64,000 nt of DNA from Arthrobacter bambusae (lineage in GTDB: Bacteria; Actinomycetota; Actinomycetes; Actinomycetales; Micrococcaceae), in NCBI RefSeq assembly GCF_030812595.1, contig NZ_JAUSSZ010000006.1, forward strand, positions 124,001 to 188,000, in the 5' to 3' direction. Below are positions 19,184-28,373 of the stretch, one piece after another (the first letter of the stretch is position 1; each line of letters starts with the position of its first letter). The translations under genes were made by a program, and so were the position numbers. The notes below the pieces were generated by a model. The model saw only the letters and a list, made by a program, of their open reading frames with translations, did not search any database and was not told the DNA's origin.

Positions 19184-19785
19184 TTCCGGCCGCCTTCGAA
19201 CGCGGACAGGGCCGGTTTGGTCGACGTTTCCATGGGGTGCCTCCAGGAGGTTGTTGTGGTGATGAGGGAGATGTTGGCTACGGGTGGGGCTGCTGCGGCG
19301 CCGGATGCGGGAGGCCTCTGCGGGCACCAAGGGCGCAAGGAGGCGAAGGGGCAAGCGCTTACATGCTGTGGGAGGACATCATGGGCCCGCTTGCGCCGCG
19401 CGGTTGTGAAACTCAGGCGCAGGTGGTGGCCTCGGGGTTCCGTTTTCGCACTATTCCGCGGCCCTCACGAGCCGCGAAGCAGGGGACTCGCTTGCTCGTG
19501 GACCTGCTGCGAACTGCGGGATTCCTGTTCCGGTTTGTGCGACATCGACGGCATCGTCAATTCGAAGGATTGGTACCGAATGATTCCAAGCACGACTTAC
19601 TTCCTTAGTCTCCGGGAACATCGATCGGTGACCATCCCCCAAGTTGTGGCAGGAGGAATCTCATCGCCGTTCGTCGACGCGCCTTGTCGACGCGGGTCGA
19701 TGGCTCGACAGTAGTTGGCCGCGCGAGGGTGTGTCAAATATCACAATCAAGCGCGTTGGGGGCGCGTCATAAAGCCCCAAAATGG
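19184..19785. other. 602-base stretch with no recognisable gene
   Basis: This lies between the glgP start and the LacI gene, both on the minus strand. It contains only short overlapping open frames without ribosome-binding sites or familiar motifs. It presumably includes the glgP promoter. I see no repeat, tRNA or clear terminator. Confidence 0.5.
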
Positions 19786-20805
19786 CTAGCTGGCGCGTGC
19801 AACGGCGGTACTTCCGCGCAACGTGAGCACCGGCTCAGCGAGCCACTGCCCGGCGTCTGCGCCTCCACTCATGAGGCGTCGGGTCAGGAATTGTGCTGCC
19901 TCACGTCCCATGACGCTCGGTTCGGCGGACGCCGTCGTCAGGGCGGGCATGAAGCGCTCCGCGGAACCTGCGCTGGTGTTGATCGCGACAATGGAGAGGG
20001 ATTCCGGGATTCGCCATCCATGGGCTGCCGCAGCCCCCAGAAGGCCGGCGGTGGCTGCTTCGTTGATCATCACAAGTCCGGTCGTTGCCGGAGCTTCTTC
20101 CAGGATCCGGCCGAAGACCTCGCGACCACCGGCAAGCGAGGTCTTCGCCGGGTAAAGACTTGCATTGATCCCGTGCCGCGAGGCCGAAGCCGCAACGGCA
20201 TCCCAGGACCGGACCATTGGGCCGTATCCGGTGTCCAAGGATTCACGCGAGTGCGTCACCAAGCCGATTTCCGTGTGCCCCAAGCTAGCGAGGTGAGACA
20301 CTGCCAACTCCCCCATGGCCTCGAAATCCGCGTCCACGAATGTCAGCCCATCGGCATCCGTCGGCCGTCCGATCATGACGAAAGGAACACCCGTTTCCAT
20401 CAGGACCGGGATCCGGTCATCGTTTGACCTGACCTCCATCAAAAGGATTCCATCCACCAGGCCTTGCGCCACGATGCGCTGCATCTCGCCCAAGTCGTCA
20501 GGATCCATCGGCCACAGAAGCAGATGGTAGCCGTCAGCACGCGCTTGCTCTGCGGCACCCTGGACGTATTCGAATTCCGTGGTGTTCATGCCTTGCTCCC
20601 CGATCGGGAAAATCAGCGAGACGATGCCGGTCCGCTTGCCGGCCAAGCCCTGGGCGAGCAGGTTGGGCGTGTAGCCAAGGTCGGACATGGCCTGCAGGAT
20701 GCGTTCGCGCGTGTCGGGGGCAATCGGCCTGACACCGCTGAGGGCATAGGACACCGTGCTCCTGGAAACGCCTGCTTCCCGCGCAACATCAGCCATGGTT
20801 GCCAA
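19786..20805 (-). CDS. LacI-family transcriptional regulator
   Basis: This 339-aa full-length LacI protein has the headpiece MATMADVAREAGVSRSTVSYAL at residues 1-22, hinge GYTPNLLAQGLAGKRTGIVS, and a periplasmic-binding-like effector domain with SHLASLGHTEIGLVT near the middle. It is transcribed in the same direction as the MarR gene upstream (156 bases away) and away from the sugar operon. Its target may be its own promoter, the sugar operon or glgP; nothing in the sequence decides this. Confidence 0.85.
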   Translation of the reverse strand: MATMADVAREAGVSRSTVSYALSGVRPIAPDTRERILQAMSDLGYTPNLLAQGLAGKRTGIVSLIFPIGEQGMNTTEFEYVQGAAEQARADGYHLLLWPMDPDDLGEMQRIVAQGLVDGILLMEVRSNDDRIPVLMETGVPFVMIGRPTDADGLTFVDADFEAMGELAVSHLASLGHTEIGLVTHSRESLDTGYGPMVRSWDAVAASASRHGINASLYPAKTSLAGGREVFGRILEEAPATTGLVMINEAATAGLLGAAAAHGWRIPESLSIVAINTSAGSAERFMPALTTASAEPSVMGREAAQFLTRRLMSGGADAGQWLAEPVLTLRGSTAVARAS

Positions 20806-20961
20806 GGACTATCCCTCCGTTGTGTCGGTGACTGCTCGGCGACGGGCCCGCGAATGACCACTGCCCGCCGGACGGTAATGCCTCATAGTAAACCGTAATA
20901 GGTTGGCAAGTGGCGTGCATGTCGAGTATCTGCAGGTTCTACTGGGTGGCACCGTCTGGGA

Positions 20962-21489
20962 TTATTTCCCCGGCGCCTCGCTCTCAAGCGTCTGCAGCTC
21001 ACGGGTCTTCTCAAGCATTCTCCGCAACAGGCGATTAAGCCTTTCGACATCGTTTGCGGAAAGGTCCCCCAGGATAATCTCCTGTCCACGCATCGAGATG
21101 GGCAACATGGACTGATGCATTTCCGCGCCCGCATGGGTGAGGTACATGGGTCGGGAGCCGCGCGGTCCGTCGATCAGGACCACGAGGTCACGATCGAGCA
21201 GGGTATTGACGCTCTTGGAAACTACCGCTTTGTTCAGGCCCAGGAAATCCGAAACGTCAGTTGCGGATGCGCCGGGACGAATAGCCAGCGCAGAGATGAC
21301 CCGCCAATCGTTCGTGCCGAGCTTGAACCGTCTGCGGAGCTCGTGGGACTCCCTCCACACAAGCGCATTGGAGAGCAGGGAGAGAAGCCTCGGCGTGAAG
21401 TTCTCCGGATCGATCGTGTCGGCCAGTGGATCCGTCACGGCTTGAGGAGGAACATGGGCCCGCGTTCTCTGGTCTGTCTCGCCTTGCAT
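20962..21489 (-). CDS. MarR-family regulator, predicted repressor of the sugar operon
   Basis: This 175-aa winged-helix protein has the MarR domain from about residue 40: RRRFKLGTNDWRVISALAI, recognition helix LGLNKAVVSKSVNTLLDRDLV, and wing DGPRGSRPMYLTHAG. ATG 21489 has AAGGAGG just upstream; the open frame runs 39 codons further without a site. It is divergent from the transketolase operon, and the 277-base gap holds two palindromes. This arrangement suggests it represses both itself and the operon, with a pathway sugar or intermediate as inducer (inference). Confidence 0.85.
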   Translation of the reverse strand: MQGETDQRTRAHVPPQAVTDPLADTIDPENFTPRLLSLLSNALVWRESHELRRRFKLGTNDWRVISALAIRPGASATDVSDFLGLNKAVVSKSVNTLLDRDLVVLIDGPRGSRPMYLTHAGAEMHQSMLPISMRGQEIILGDLSANDVERLNRLLRRMLEKTRELQTLESEAPGK

Positions 21490-21605
21490 GGTCCTCCTTA
21501 TGGCGGCGCGAAATCCGCACCAGCGTGGTCGGTTCTTAGACGAGTCTCTCAGACGATGGGACATGCCCACGGGAACCTCCGGGGGCCACGCTTTGCTTCC
21601 GACCA

Positions 21606-21617
21606 TAAACTAGTTTA
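21606..21617. promoter_or_regulatory. palindrome in the marR/transketolase intergenic region
   Basis: TAAACTAGTTTA is a perfect 12-bp palindrome, 7 bases from the longer one at 21624. It is AT-rich in a GC-rich genome and placed near the probable marR promoter, so it may be a second regulator site. Confidence 0.4.
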
Positions 21618-21623
21618 ATAAAA

Positions 21624-21647
21624 ATCCTGTTTACACGTAAACAGGAT
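21624..21647. promoter_or_regulatory. 24-bp perfect palindromic operator over the operon promoter
   Basis: Half-site ATCCTGTTTAC, 2-base centre AC, then its exact reverse complement. The symmetry is perfect over 24 bases. It overlaps a plausible -35 (TTTACA, 21630-21635), which is followed 17 bases later by TAGTGT (21653-21658). A repressor bound here would block transcription of the transketolase operon. The adjacent MarR protein is the first candidate; the LacI protein at 19786 is the second. Confidence 0.65.
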
Positions 21648-21766
21648 CGTGTTAGTGTCACTACGTCGGACCCGGAACACCAACTTTCCGACCACGAGTG
21701 AGTCGATGAGGACGCCACGACAAGGCCGAGGATCGGCATCCGTGTCATTCAATGAGGAGGCATGAG

Positions 21767-22645
21767 ATGGGCCACATGAGCCTGACGACGGGCGGGAGCC
21801 CGCACACCGTCGAGGAATTGAAAGAACTCGCTTTCGAGCTGAGATCAAAGTTGCTGCATCTGTGCGGCACCTATGAGGGGGCCGTGCACATCGGGGGTGA
21901 TTTGTCCGCCGCCGATATTTTCACAGCCCTCTACCACTATGGCCTCGATGTAGACCCCACGGACATCGCCAACCCCGCGCGTGACCGTTTCGTGCTGAGT
22001 AAAGGCCACGCCGCCGTCTGCATGTACATTGCGATGGCCATGCGTGGGTTCTTCCCTTATGAAGGGATAGTCGATACGTACGGCCAGCTTGACTCTGCCT
22101 ACGGGATGCACCCGTGCAAGGTGCACCTCCCCGGGGTGGAGTGCTCAACCGGATCGCTTGGTCACGGCCTGCCTTTGGCTGTCGGGATGGCGCTGAGCGC
22201 CCGGGGCCGTGGAGAACTCCACCGCGTTTTTTGCCTGCTTGGCGACGGCGAGACCGGCGAAGGCTCCGTATGGGAGGCTGCGATGGCAGCCCGAAGCAAC
22301 GAACTTGGCAACCTGGTCGCCTTCGTCGACCGTAACCGCCAGCTGATGACGAGCTTTGCAGAGGAGCGAGTCGTCTTTGAACCGTACCCGGACAAATGGG
22401 CGGCGTTCGGCTGGAACGTCGTCAACGTTGACGGGCACGATATGGCCGACCTCGTCGGCGCCATCGACCGCCTGCCCGAAGTGGACAGCAAACGACCGAC
22501 CGTGGTCATCTGCGAGACGGTCAAGGGGAAGGGCGTGGACTTCATGGAACGCAACCTGGCATGGCACGCAGGTTCTCTCGGAGCAGCCGACCTGGAGCGG
22601 GCGATGGCAGCACTCGAAGCATCCCGCGACAAGGAGTCAGTCTGA
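21767..22645 (+). CDS. transketolase N-terminal (TPP-binding) subunit
   Basis: This 292-aa protein is the first half of a split transketolase. The TPP/metal motif is GDGETGEGSVWEAAMAA with the following VDRN, and SKGHAAVCMY and HPCKVHLPGVECSTGSLGHG are typical of the Pyr/PP interface. ATG 21767 follows GAGGAGG at 6 bases. It pairs with the next gene (1-base overlap) to form an alpha2beta2-type enzyme. Split transketolases in catabolic operons usually act on unusual phosphorylated ketoses rather than serving the pentose phosphate pathway. Confidence 0.9.
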   Translation: MGHMSLTTGGSPHTVEELKELAFELRSKLLHLCGTYEGAVHIGGDLSAADIFTALYHYGLDVDPTDIANPARDRFVLSKGHAAVCMYIAMAMRGFFPYEGIVDTYGQLDSAYGMHPCKVHLPGVECSTGSLGHGLPLAVGMALSARGRGELHRVFCLLGDGETGEGSVWEAAMAARSNELGNLVAFVDRNRQLMTSFAEERVVFEPYPDKWAAFGWNVVNVDGHDMADLVGAIDRLPEVDSKRPTVVICETVKGKGVDFMERNLAWHAGSLGAADLERAMAALEASRDKESV

Positions 22646-23610
22646 TGCCCGTTACCTTTACCTTCGGAGAAATGCTCTCAGCGCGGTCCGTCATCGGATC
22701 GACTCTCGCCGAACTCGGCGACGAGCACGAAAACCTCTGGGTGCTCACGCCCGATATCGGAGCGACGCTCGTCGAGTTTCGCGACAAGTACCCGCAACGC
22801 TTCCTGGATGTGGGCCTCGCCGAACAGGCCTGCGTCGGCATCGCTGCAGGTTTGGCGTACGACGGAAACATCCCGGTTGTCTCGGGCATGCTCCCGTTCC
22901 TCAGCATGCGTGCACTCGAACAGGTCCGAAGCGACGTCTGCTACCCAAATCTCCCAGTGAAGATCATCGGGACACACGGCGGCCTGGTCGGCAACGGCGG
23001 TTCCACCCACTACGCGGTCGAAGACCTGGCGCTCATGTGCGCACTGACGAACATGACTGTCACGTCCATTGGCGATCCGTTGATGGTTGGCGAGATCATC
23101 CGTCAGTCAATGACCATGCAGGGACCCATATACATCCGACTCGCTGTGGGCAAGAAAGACAGGGTTCTCTACGAGCCGGGGCAGCACGATGTGCGCATCG
23201 GCAAAGGAATCGTTGCCCGCGAGGGCACCGACGCCACGATCTTCACCCATGGGACGGTGGTCGCGCAGGCATTGGATGCCGCGGAGGAACTGGCGAAAGA
23301 CGGCCACTCGGTGCGCGTCGTCGACATGTTCACGCTTAAACCGATCGACGAGGAACTCATTTCGCGGTGCGCCGTCGAGACCAACGGTCGGTTTGTCGTC
23401 GTCGAGGACCATCTGGCGTACGGGGGCCTCGCTTCCCGGGTCGCCGATGTCGTCGCAGACCGCAACATCCACCTCAGCGCCTTCGAACGGCTCGGGATTC
23501 CCCAGGTGTACGCGGGGTTCGGTGACGACGAGGAGTTGCGAAACAAGCACGGCTACGGACTCGAGGCAACGATCGCAGCCACACGGCGTGCGATCGCCGC
23601 GCAGTCCTGA
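22645..23610 (+). CDS. transketolase C-terminal subunit
   Basis: This 321-aa protein is the second half of the split transketolase. It has the pyrimidine-binding domain with RFLDVGLAEQACVGIAAGLA, where the Glu activates the TPP aminopyrimidine, and the C-terminal transketolase_C domain (TIFTHGTVVAQALDAAEELA...FVVVEDHLAYGGL). ATG 22645 shares one base with the upstream stop (TGATG) and has AAGGAG upstream. Partner stoichiometry and substrate cannot be read from the sequence. Confidence 0.9.
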   Translation: MPVTFTFGEMLSARSVIGSTLAELGDEHENLWVLTPDIGATLVEFRDKYPQRFLDVGLAEQACVGIAAGLAYDGNIPVVSGMLPFLSMRALEQVRSDVCYPNLPVKIIGTHGGLVGNGGSTHYAVEDLALMCALTNMTVTSIGDPLMVGEIIRQSMTMQGPIYIRLAVGKKDRVLYEPGQHDVRIGKGIVAREGTDATIFTHGTVVAQALDAAEELAKDGHSVRVVDMFTLKPIDEELISRCAVETNGRFVVVEDHLAYGGLASRVADVVADRNIHLSAFERLGIPQVYAGFGDDEELRNKHGYGLEATIAATRRAIAAQS

Positions 23611-23646
23611 TCCACCACCCTGTCATGCGCTCAATGGAGAGACAAA

Positions 23647-24717
23647 ATGAAAACAGTAGCTGTCACCAAGATCGGGAACCTGCGCGACCCGGACGAGAGG
23701 GCCCGTGGCCGAATCGGGCTTGTTGATTTCCCCCAGCCACCAATGGGACCCGAGGATGTGCGGATCCGCGTCGCCTACTCAGCGATCTGCGGATCGGACC
23801 CGCACCTTGCGGAAGGATTCTTCGGCACACAGGTGCCGATCGGGCTCGGCCACGAGCTCTCGGGCGTCGTCGAGGCACTGGGCGAGAAGGCACATCGAAA
23901 CGGACTGCGGATCGGCGATCGCGTCGCGGGAAACTTCCTCCGGTTCTGCGGTACATGCACACCCTGCCGCGGCGGACAACAACAGTTCTGCGAGCACATC
24001 CAGGAATACAACCGCCCCGGCATGGCCGAGACAGTAACCTGGCACGAATCACAGGTCTACAAGCTGCCGGACACTGTCTCCTTGCTGAGGGGCTGTCTCC
24101 TGGAGCCCACCTCCGTTGCCGTGAGAATCGCGGATAAAGCCAACATCAAGGTCGGCGACCGTGTCGCCGTCTGCGGAGGCGGCCCGATCGGCCAGCTGGC
24201 TTTGCAGGTTCTGAAGATGAACGGGGCGACCTCCCTTACCCTTATCGAGCCGATTGCCGAGCGCCGCGAGATGGCGCTTCGCTACGGTGCCGACGCCGTG
24301 ATCGATCCCATCGCCGACAGCCAAGTGCTGCGCATGCAGGAGATCACCGATGGCCGCGGGTTCGACGTCGTGATTGACGCCTCCGGATCGACGCGCGCCG
24401 TCAGCGGACTGCTCGACCTCGCCGCCAAGGGAGGAACGATTGTCTACGGGGCGATGTACCCGCAGGACTTCGAGATGCCGCTCAACCTCTCGGATTACCT
24501 CTACCTCAAGGAACTCACGCTCACCGGTGTCTTTGTCTCACCGTATGCTTTCCCGCGCGCGCTGCAGATCCTCCCGTACCTCGATCTGGGCGATTTCATC
24601 CAGACAGTGTTCGACATCGAGGACGCAGAAGCGGCCTTCACTGCACATATGAGCGGCAAGCACCCGAAGGTCGTCATCCGTTGCAACCAGATCGATGACG
24701 GGAGCCGTGCCGCATGA
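23647..24717 (+). CDS. zinc-dependent medium-chain (sorbitol-type) dehydrogenase
   Basis: This 356-aa MDR-superfamily oxidoreductase has the catalytic zinc site C48 and H69-E70 (GHE) and the structural zinc cysteines C101, C104, C107 and C115. The NAD fold carries VAVCGGGPIGQLALQ. The family oxidises polyols or sugar alcohols to ketoses (sorbitol, threonine or xylitol types). It lies 36 bases after the transketolase gene and overlaps the ATPase gene by 4 bases (ATGA), so it is part of the same operon and probably acts on the imported substrate. Confidence 0.88.
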   Translation: MKTVAVTKIGNLRDPDERARGRIGLVDFPQPPMGPEDVRIRVAYSAICGSDPHLAEGFFGTQVPIGLGHELSGVVEALGEKAHRNGLRIGDRVAGNFLRFCGTCTPCRGGQQQFCEHIQEYNRPGMAETVTWHESQVYKLPDTVSLLRGCLLEPTSVAVRIADKANIKVGDRVAVCGGGPIGQLALQVLKMNGATSLTLIEPIAERREMALRYGADAVIDPIADSQVLRMQEITDGRGFDVVIDASGSTRAVSGLLDLAAKGGTIVYGAMYPQDFEMPLNLSDYLYLKELTLTGVFVSPYAFPRALQILPYLDLGDFIQTVFDIEDAEAAFTAHMSGKHPKVVIRCNQIDDGSRAA

Positions 24718-26249
24718 CCATGCTGAAACCTCCTGCGAATCAGACCGCCCTGATCACGCCCGCCCCAGCCTTTGAAGCGCGCGACATCGTCAAGCATTTC
24801 GACGGGGTGCATGCCCTCAACGGCGCGCACCTCTCGGTACAGCCTGGCGAGATCCATGCGCTGCTGGGTGAGAACGGTGCCGGCAAGTCGACTCTTATCA
24901 AGATCGCCACCGGACTGTACTCACCGAACGCGGGAACGCTGCACCGCAATGGTGAAACCGTTGAGTTCGCCAACGTGCGAATGGCCAATCGCGCCGGTGT
25001 CGTAGCGTTGTACCAAGAGCTCTCCATCGTCCCGACGATCAGCGTGGCGGAGAACATCCTCCTGGGCGAACAAATTCCGAACCGGGCCGGCCTGGTTCAG
25101 TGGAAGACCCTTCGACGCAGGGCAAAGGAGCGCTTGGACAGCCTGCACCAGAAGATCCCGGTCAGTCAGCTTGCCGGGGAACTCTCCCCTGTCCAGCAGA
25201 CCATGGTCGCCGTTGCGCGGGCTCTTGCCGCTGACGCCCGCGTCCTCATTCTCGACGAGCCGACCGCATCGCTCACCGACACCGAGATCCGGGACCTGTT
25301 CATGGTTCTGCGCTCCCTGCGCGATCAAGGTGTCGCGATCATCTACGTCTCGCACCGACTTGAAGAGGTCTTCGAACTCTGCGACCGGCTCACGATCATG
25401 CGCAATGGCGAGACGATCGTCACGAAGCGGGTCGCCGACTCCACCATCAACGAGGTCATCTCGACCATGGTGGGACGCTCCACCGGGGAACTTTATCCGG
25501 ATCGGGGGACGGCCACGGCTACCGTCGCCCTGACCGTCGAAAACCTGCACGGACACCGGGTCAGGGACATCTCGTTCACCGCCCATGCAGGTGAGGTCCT
25601 CGGCATCGGAGGCCTGGCAGGTTCCGGGCGCAGTGAACTTCTGCGCATCCTTTCCGGTGCCCAAAAGCACAGATCCGGCGAAATCACCGTGGATGGCTCA
25701 GCGCTGCCCAACTCCCCCGGAGTTGCCAGAACACTCGATGCCGGCATCGCGCTCGTCCCGGAAGAACGCCGGAGCCAGGGAGTGATCCTGAGCGCATCGA
25801 TCCAGGACAACATCGCCCTCTCAAACATCTCCGCGGTAAGCTCCCTCGGCTTCGTGTCGGGAGGGCGGATCGCCACCATCGCCCAGCGCGGGATGGCAGA
25901 ACTGCAAATCAAAGCCCGTAGCCCGCGCCAACACGTTGGAGAGCTGTCCGGAGGCAACCAGCAGAAAGTCGTCCTGGCCAAGATGCTTGCGCGCAAGCCC
26001 AAGGTCTTGCTCATGGACGAGCCGACCAGAGGCATCGATGTCGGCACGAAAGCGGAGATCTACCGGCTGATCCGCCACCTCGCCGCCGAGGGAACGGCGG
26101 TGATAGCGGTCAGCTCCGAGCTCCCTGAGCTGATCGGCATGAGCGACCGGATCCTCATCATGCACGAAGGCAAGATCTCCGGCGAGGTCGCCGCAGAGGG
26201 CGCCGACGACGAACTCCTCCTCTCGTACTGCTACGGAAAGCCAGAATGA
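24714..26249 (+). CDS. sugar ABC transporter ATPase, RbsA/MglA type
   Basis: This 511-aa protein contains two fused ABC ATPase domains. The first has Walker A GENGAGKST (residues 52-60) and Walker B ARVLILDEPTASLTD, but its signature reads LSPVQQTMVAVA instead of LSGGQ. The second has a degenerate Walker A (GGLAGSGRSELL) and an intact LSGGNQQKVVLAK...VLLMDEPTRGID. This is the usual RbsA/MglA asymmetry. It energises the RbsC-like permease that overlaps it by 4 bases. Substrates are monosaccharides, polyols or apiose-like sugars. Confidence 0.92.
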   Translation: MTMLKPPANQTALITPAPAFEARDIVKHFDGVHALNGAHLSVQPGEIHALLGENGAGKSTLIKIATGLYSPNAGTLHRNGETVEFANVRMANRAGVVALYQELSIVPTISVAENILLGEQIPNRAGLVQWKTLRRRAKERLDSLHQKIPVSQLAGELSPVQQTMVAVARALAADARVLILDEPTASLTDTEIRDLFMVLRSLRDQGVAIIYVSHRLEEVFELCDRLTIMRNGETIVTKRVADSTINEVISTMVGRSTGELYPDRGTATATVALTVENLHGHRVRDISFTAHAGEVLGIGGLAGSGRSELLRILSGAQKHRSGEITVDGSALPNSPGVARTLDAGIALVPEERRSQGVILSASIQDNIALSNISAVSSLGFVSGGRIATIAQRGMAELQIKARSPRQHVGELSGGNQQKVVLAKMLARKPKVLLMDEPTRGIDVGTKAEIYRLIRHLAAEGTAVIAVSSELPELIGMSDRILIMHEGKISGEVAAEGADDELLLSYCYGKPE

Positions 26250-27238
26250 TCATGACAACCACCGCTCAAGCGACGAAAACCGCTCCAACCACTACCCCGG
26301 CCAGATCGATCGCCAGGCTGCTTCTGCACGGAGGTACCGTCTTTGCCCTTCTGGCGCTCATCGTGTTCTTCTTCGCAATGCGTCCGGACGTCTTCCTGAC
26401 CTTCGTGAATGTGAAGAACATCCTGTTTCAGGTGTCCATTCTTGCGATCATCGCCGGTGCCCAGACCGTAGTCATGGTTGTGGGAGACTTCGACCTCTCA
26501 GTCGGTGCAACCTCGAGCCTCGCTGGCGCCGTCGCCGCATCCCTGATGCTGACCGGAGTGCCCATAGCCATCGCGATCACCGTCGCGCTCGGGGTCGGTC
26601 TGCTCGTCGGGCTCGTCAACGGCATTCTCATAGCCGTTGTGAACCTGTCCGCTTTCGTGGCGACGTTGGCGACCATGACCTCCGTGGTCGGCCTGGCCTA
26701 TCTTGTGACCGCAGGAACCACGCTCTTCGATCTCCCGGACGGATTCAACAATTTGGGGCAGGGGCGCCTCCTCAACATCCCGTTGCCCGTATATTTCGCG
26801 ATCGTCATCTCATTCATCCTGTGGGGGGCCTTGCGGTTCACGACGATCGGCCGCCGGTGGCACGCAATCGGCGGGAACGTGGAAGTATCACGGCTCTCCG
26901 GCGTCAACGTCCGGCGCGCCCGGCTGCTCGCCTTCACCATCGCGGGGCTGGTCTCGGCAATCGGTGGCATCCTCCTGGCCGCCCGGCTGGGAAGTGCGAG
27001 CGCGGTTCAAGGCGGCGACAACATGATGTTTTCGGTCGCCGCTGTATTCCTGGGCATGACCGTCATCAAATCTGGCGCCTCCAATCTCGGCGGCACGATG
27101 ATCGGCGTCGCCATCATCGGAGTCATGAGCAATGGCCTGAACATCCTCGGCGTGAACGCCTATGTGCAGCAGGTTGTCACAGGTCTGATCATCATCGCGG
27201 CCGTAACTCTTTCCTCCCTCAAGACGCGGCAGAGGTAG
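26246..27238 (+). CDS. sugar ABC transporter permease, RbsC type
   Basis: This 330-aa protein has about eight to ten membrane helices and is a RbsC/XylH-class permease. The conserved cytoplasmic loop reads RWHAIGGNVEVSRLSGVNVRRARLLAF, which couples to the ATPase, and QTVVMVVGDFDLSVGA lies near residue 75. ATG 26246 overlaps the ATPase stop and follows GGAAAG. It is translated together with the ATPase and forms the channel with the lipoprotein encoded next. Confidence 0.92.
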   Translation: MIMTTTAQATKTAPTTTPARSIARLLLHGGTVFALLALIVFFFAMRPDVFLTFVNVKNILFQVSILAIIAGAQTVVMVVGDFDLSVGATSSLAGAVAASLMLTGVPIAIAITVALGVGLLVGLVNGILIAVVNLSAFVATLATMTSVVGLAYLVTAGTTLFDLPDGFNNLGQGRLLNIPLPVYFAIVISFILWGALRFTTIGRRWHAIGGNVEVSRLSGVNVRRARLLAFTIAGLVSAIGGILLAARLGSASAVQGGDNMMFSVAAVFLGMTVIKSGASNLGGTMIGVAIIGVMSNGLNILGVNAYVQQVVTGLIIIAAVTLSSLKTRQR

Positions 27239-27319
27239 CAACCCCCGCTCCGCCGACCGTCCGGCGGGCTTCCGCATGGACAACCCAAGAAGAACGCAAC
27301 TATCACAAAGGAGTAGTAA

Positions 27320-28297
27320 GTGCGTATCAAATTCAAGATCGCTGCCCTCGCCGCAGCCACAGCATTGTCCCTGTCGGGCTGCGCGGCCTCAGCCAGTAGC
27401 AGCGACAATGGGAAACCCCTCAAAGTCATCGCCTTCACCTCGGGCAACCAGACCCCCGTCGGCGCTTGGTGGGTCAAAGCCGTTACGTCCAAGGCCAAGG
27501 ATCTCGGCTGGGATCTGACGATGATCCAGGGAGATTTCGATTTCCAGAAGATGAACCCCGCGGTTGAGAGCGCCATCGGCAGGGGCGCGGACGTCATCCT
27601 CGACGGCTACACAGACATCGCTTCCATCGGTTCAATCGTCTCCGCCGCCAAGGACGCGAACATCCCGATTTTCGCCATGGACAGCTCCACCAAGGAAACC
27701 GACGGGTTTGCCGTCAACATCACCACCAACCAGCAGCAAATTGCCGACGCCACGGTCGGCGCGCTCGCCAAGACGCTTGGCGACCTGAAGGGCAAGACCG
27801 TCATGGTCATCGGCCATGACCCGCATCCCGGGATCCGCATGCGCGCCGACCTGGCGAAGAAGGCGCTCATCGCTGCGGGCGCCACCATCGCCGGGGATGA
27901 CATCCAGAAGGTCAAGTCCCCTGCCTCGGGGCGTACCGAAGCATTGGCGCTCGTTGCCGACTACCTCAGCGCCCACCCGAACGGCCTTGATGGGGTGTGG
28001 GTCGGCTGGGATGACGCAGCACTGGGCGCGTCGAAAGCCCTCTCCGAAGCACACTCAAACGCGAAGGTGACAGGCGTCGACGCGACGAGTGAGGCGATCG
28101 CCCAGATCAAGGCCGGCGGAAACTTCCTTGCGACGATCGAGCAGCCATGGCCAAAGATCCTCGACAAGCTGGTCCAGAACGTCAGCGCCTACCAGAAGGA
28201 CCGCACGCTGCCCAAGACGAAGTTCGAGGCCGACGACACGACTCTGGTTGATTCCTCCAACGCCGCAAACATCACCCCTTCGGACAAGTTGGGCTAG
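27320..28297 (+). CDS. sugar-binding lipoprotein of the ABC transporter
   Basis: This 325-aa RbsB-type periplasmic-binding protein (Peripla_BP_4) has an N-terminal signal with lipobox LSGC (Cys21), so it is anchored on the outer face of the membrane. GTG 27320 follows AAAGGAG. The mature domain shows VIAFTSGNQTPVGAWWVKAV and GVWVGWDDAALGASKAL. Ligand identity cannot be read from the sequence. An 81-base gap separates it from the permease, and a strong hairpin follows its stop. Confidence 0.92.
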   Translation: MRIKFKIAALAAATALSLSGCAASASSSDNGKPLKVIAFTSGNQTPVGAWWVKAVTSKAKDLGWDLTMIQGDFDFQKMNPAVESAIGRGADVILDGYTDIASIGSIVSAAKDANIPIFAMDSSTKETDGFAVNITTNQQQIADATVGALAKTLGDLKGKTVMVIGHDPHPGIRMRADLAKKALIAAGATIAGDDIQKVKSPASGRTEALALVADYLSAHPNGLDGVWVGWDDAALGASKALSEAHSNAKVTGVDATSEAIAQIKAGGNFLATIEQPWPKILDKLVQNVSAYQKDRTLPKTKFEADDTTLVDSSNAANITPSDKLG

Positions 28298-28307
28298 ACG
28301 AGCCCTG

Positions 28308-28337
28308 GGTACGGGGCGGTCAGAACCGCCCCGTACC
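28308..28337. promoter_or_regulatory. intra-operon hairpin after the binding-protein gene
   Basis: GGTACGGGGCGGT pairs perfectly with ACCGCCCCGTACC around a CAGA loop (13 bp). No U-run follows, so this is more likely an mRNA-stabilising or partial-termination element. Such hairpins often keep binding-protein mRNA in excess over downstream enzyme genes. Confidence 0.6.
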
Positions 28338-28373
28338 TCTCACCCGATATCGAACCCAGGAAGAGGGAATACC

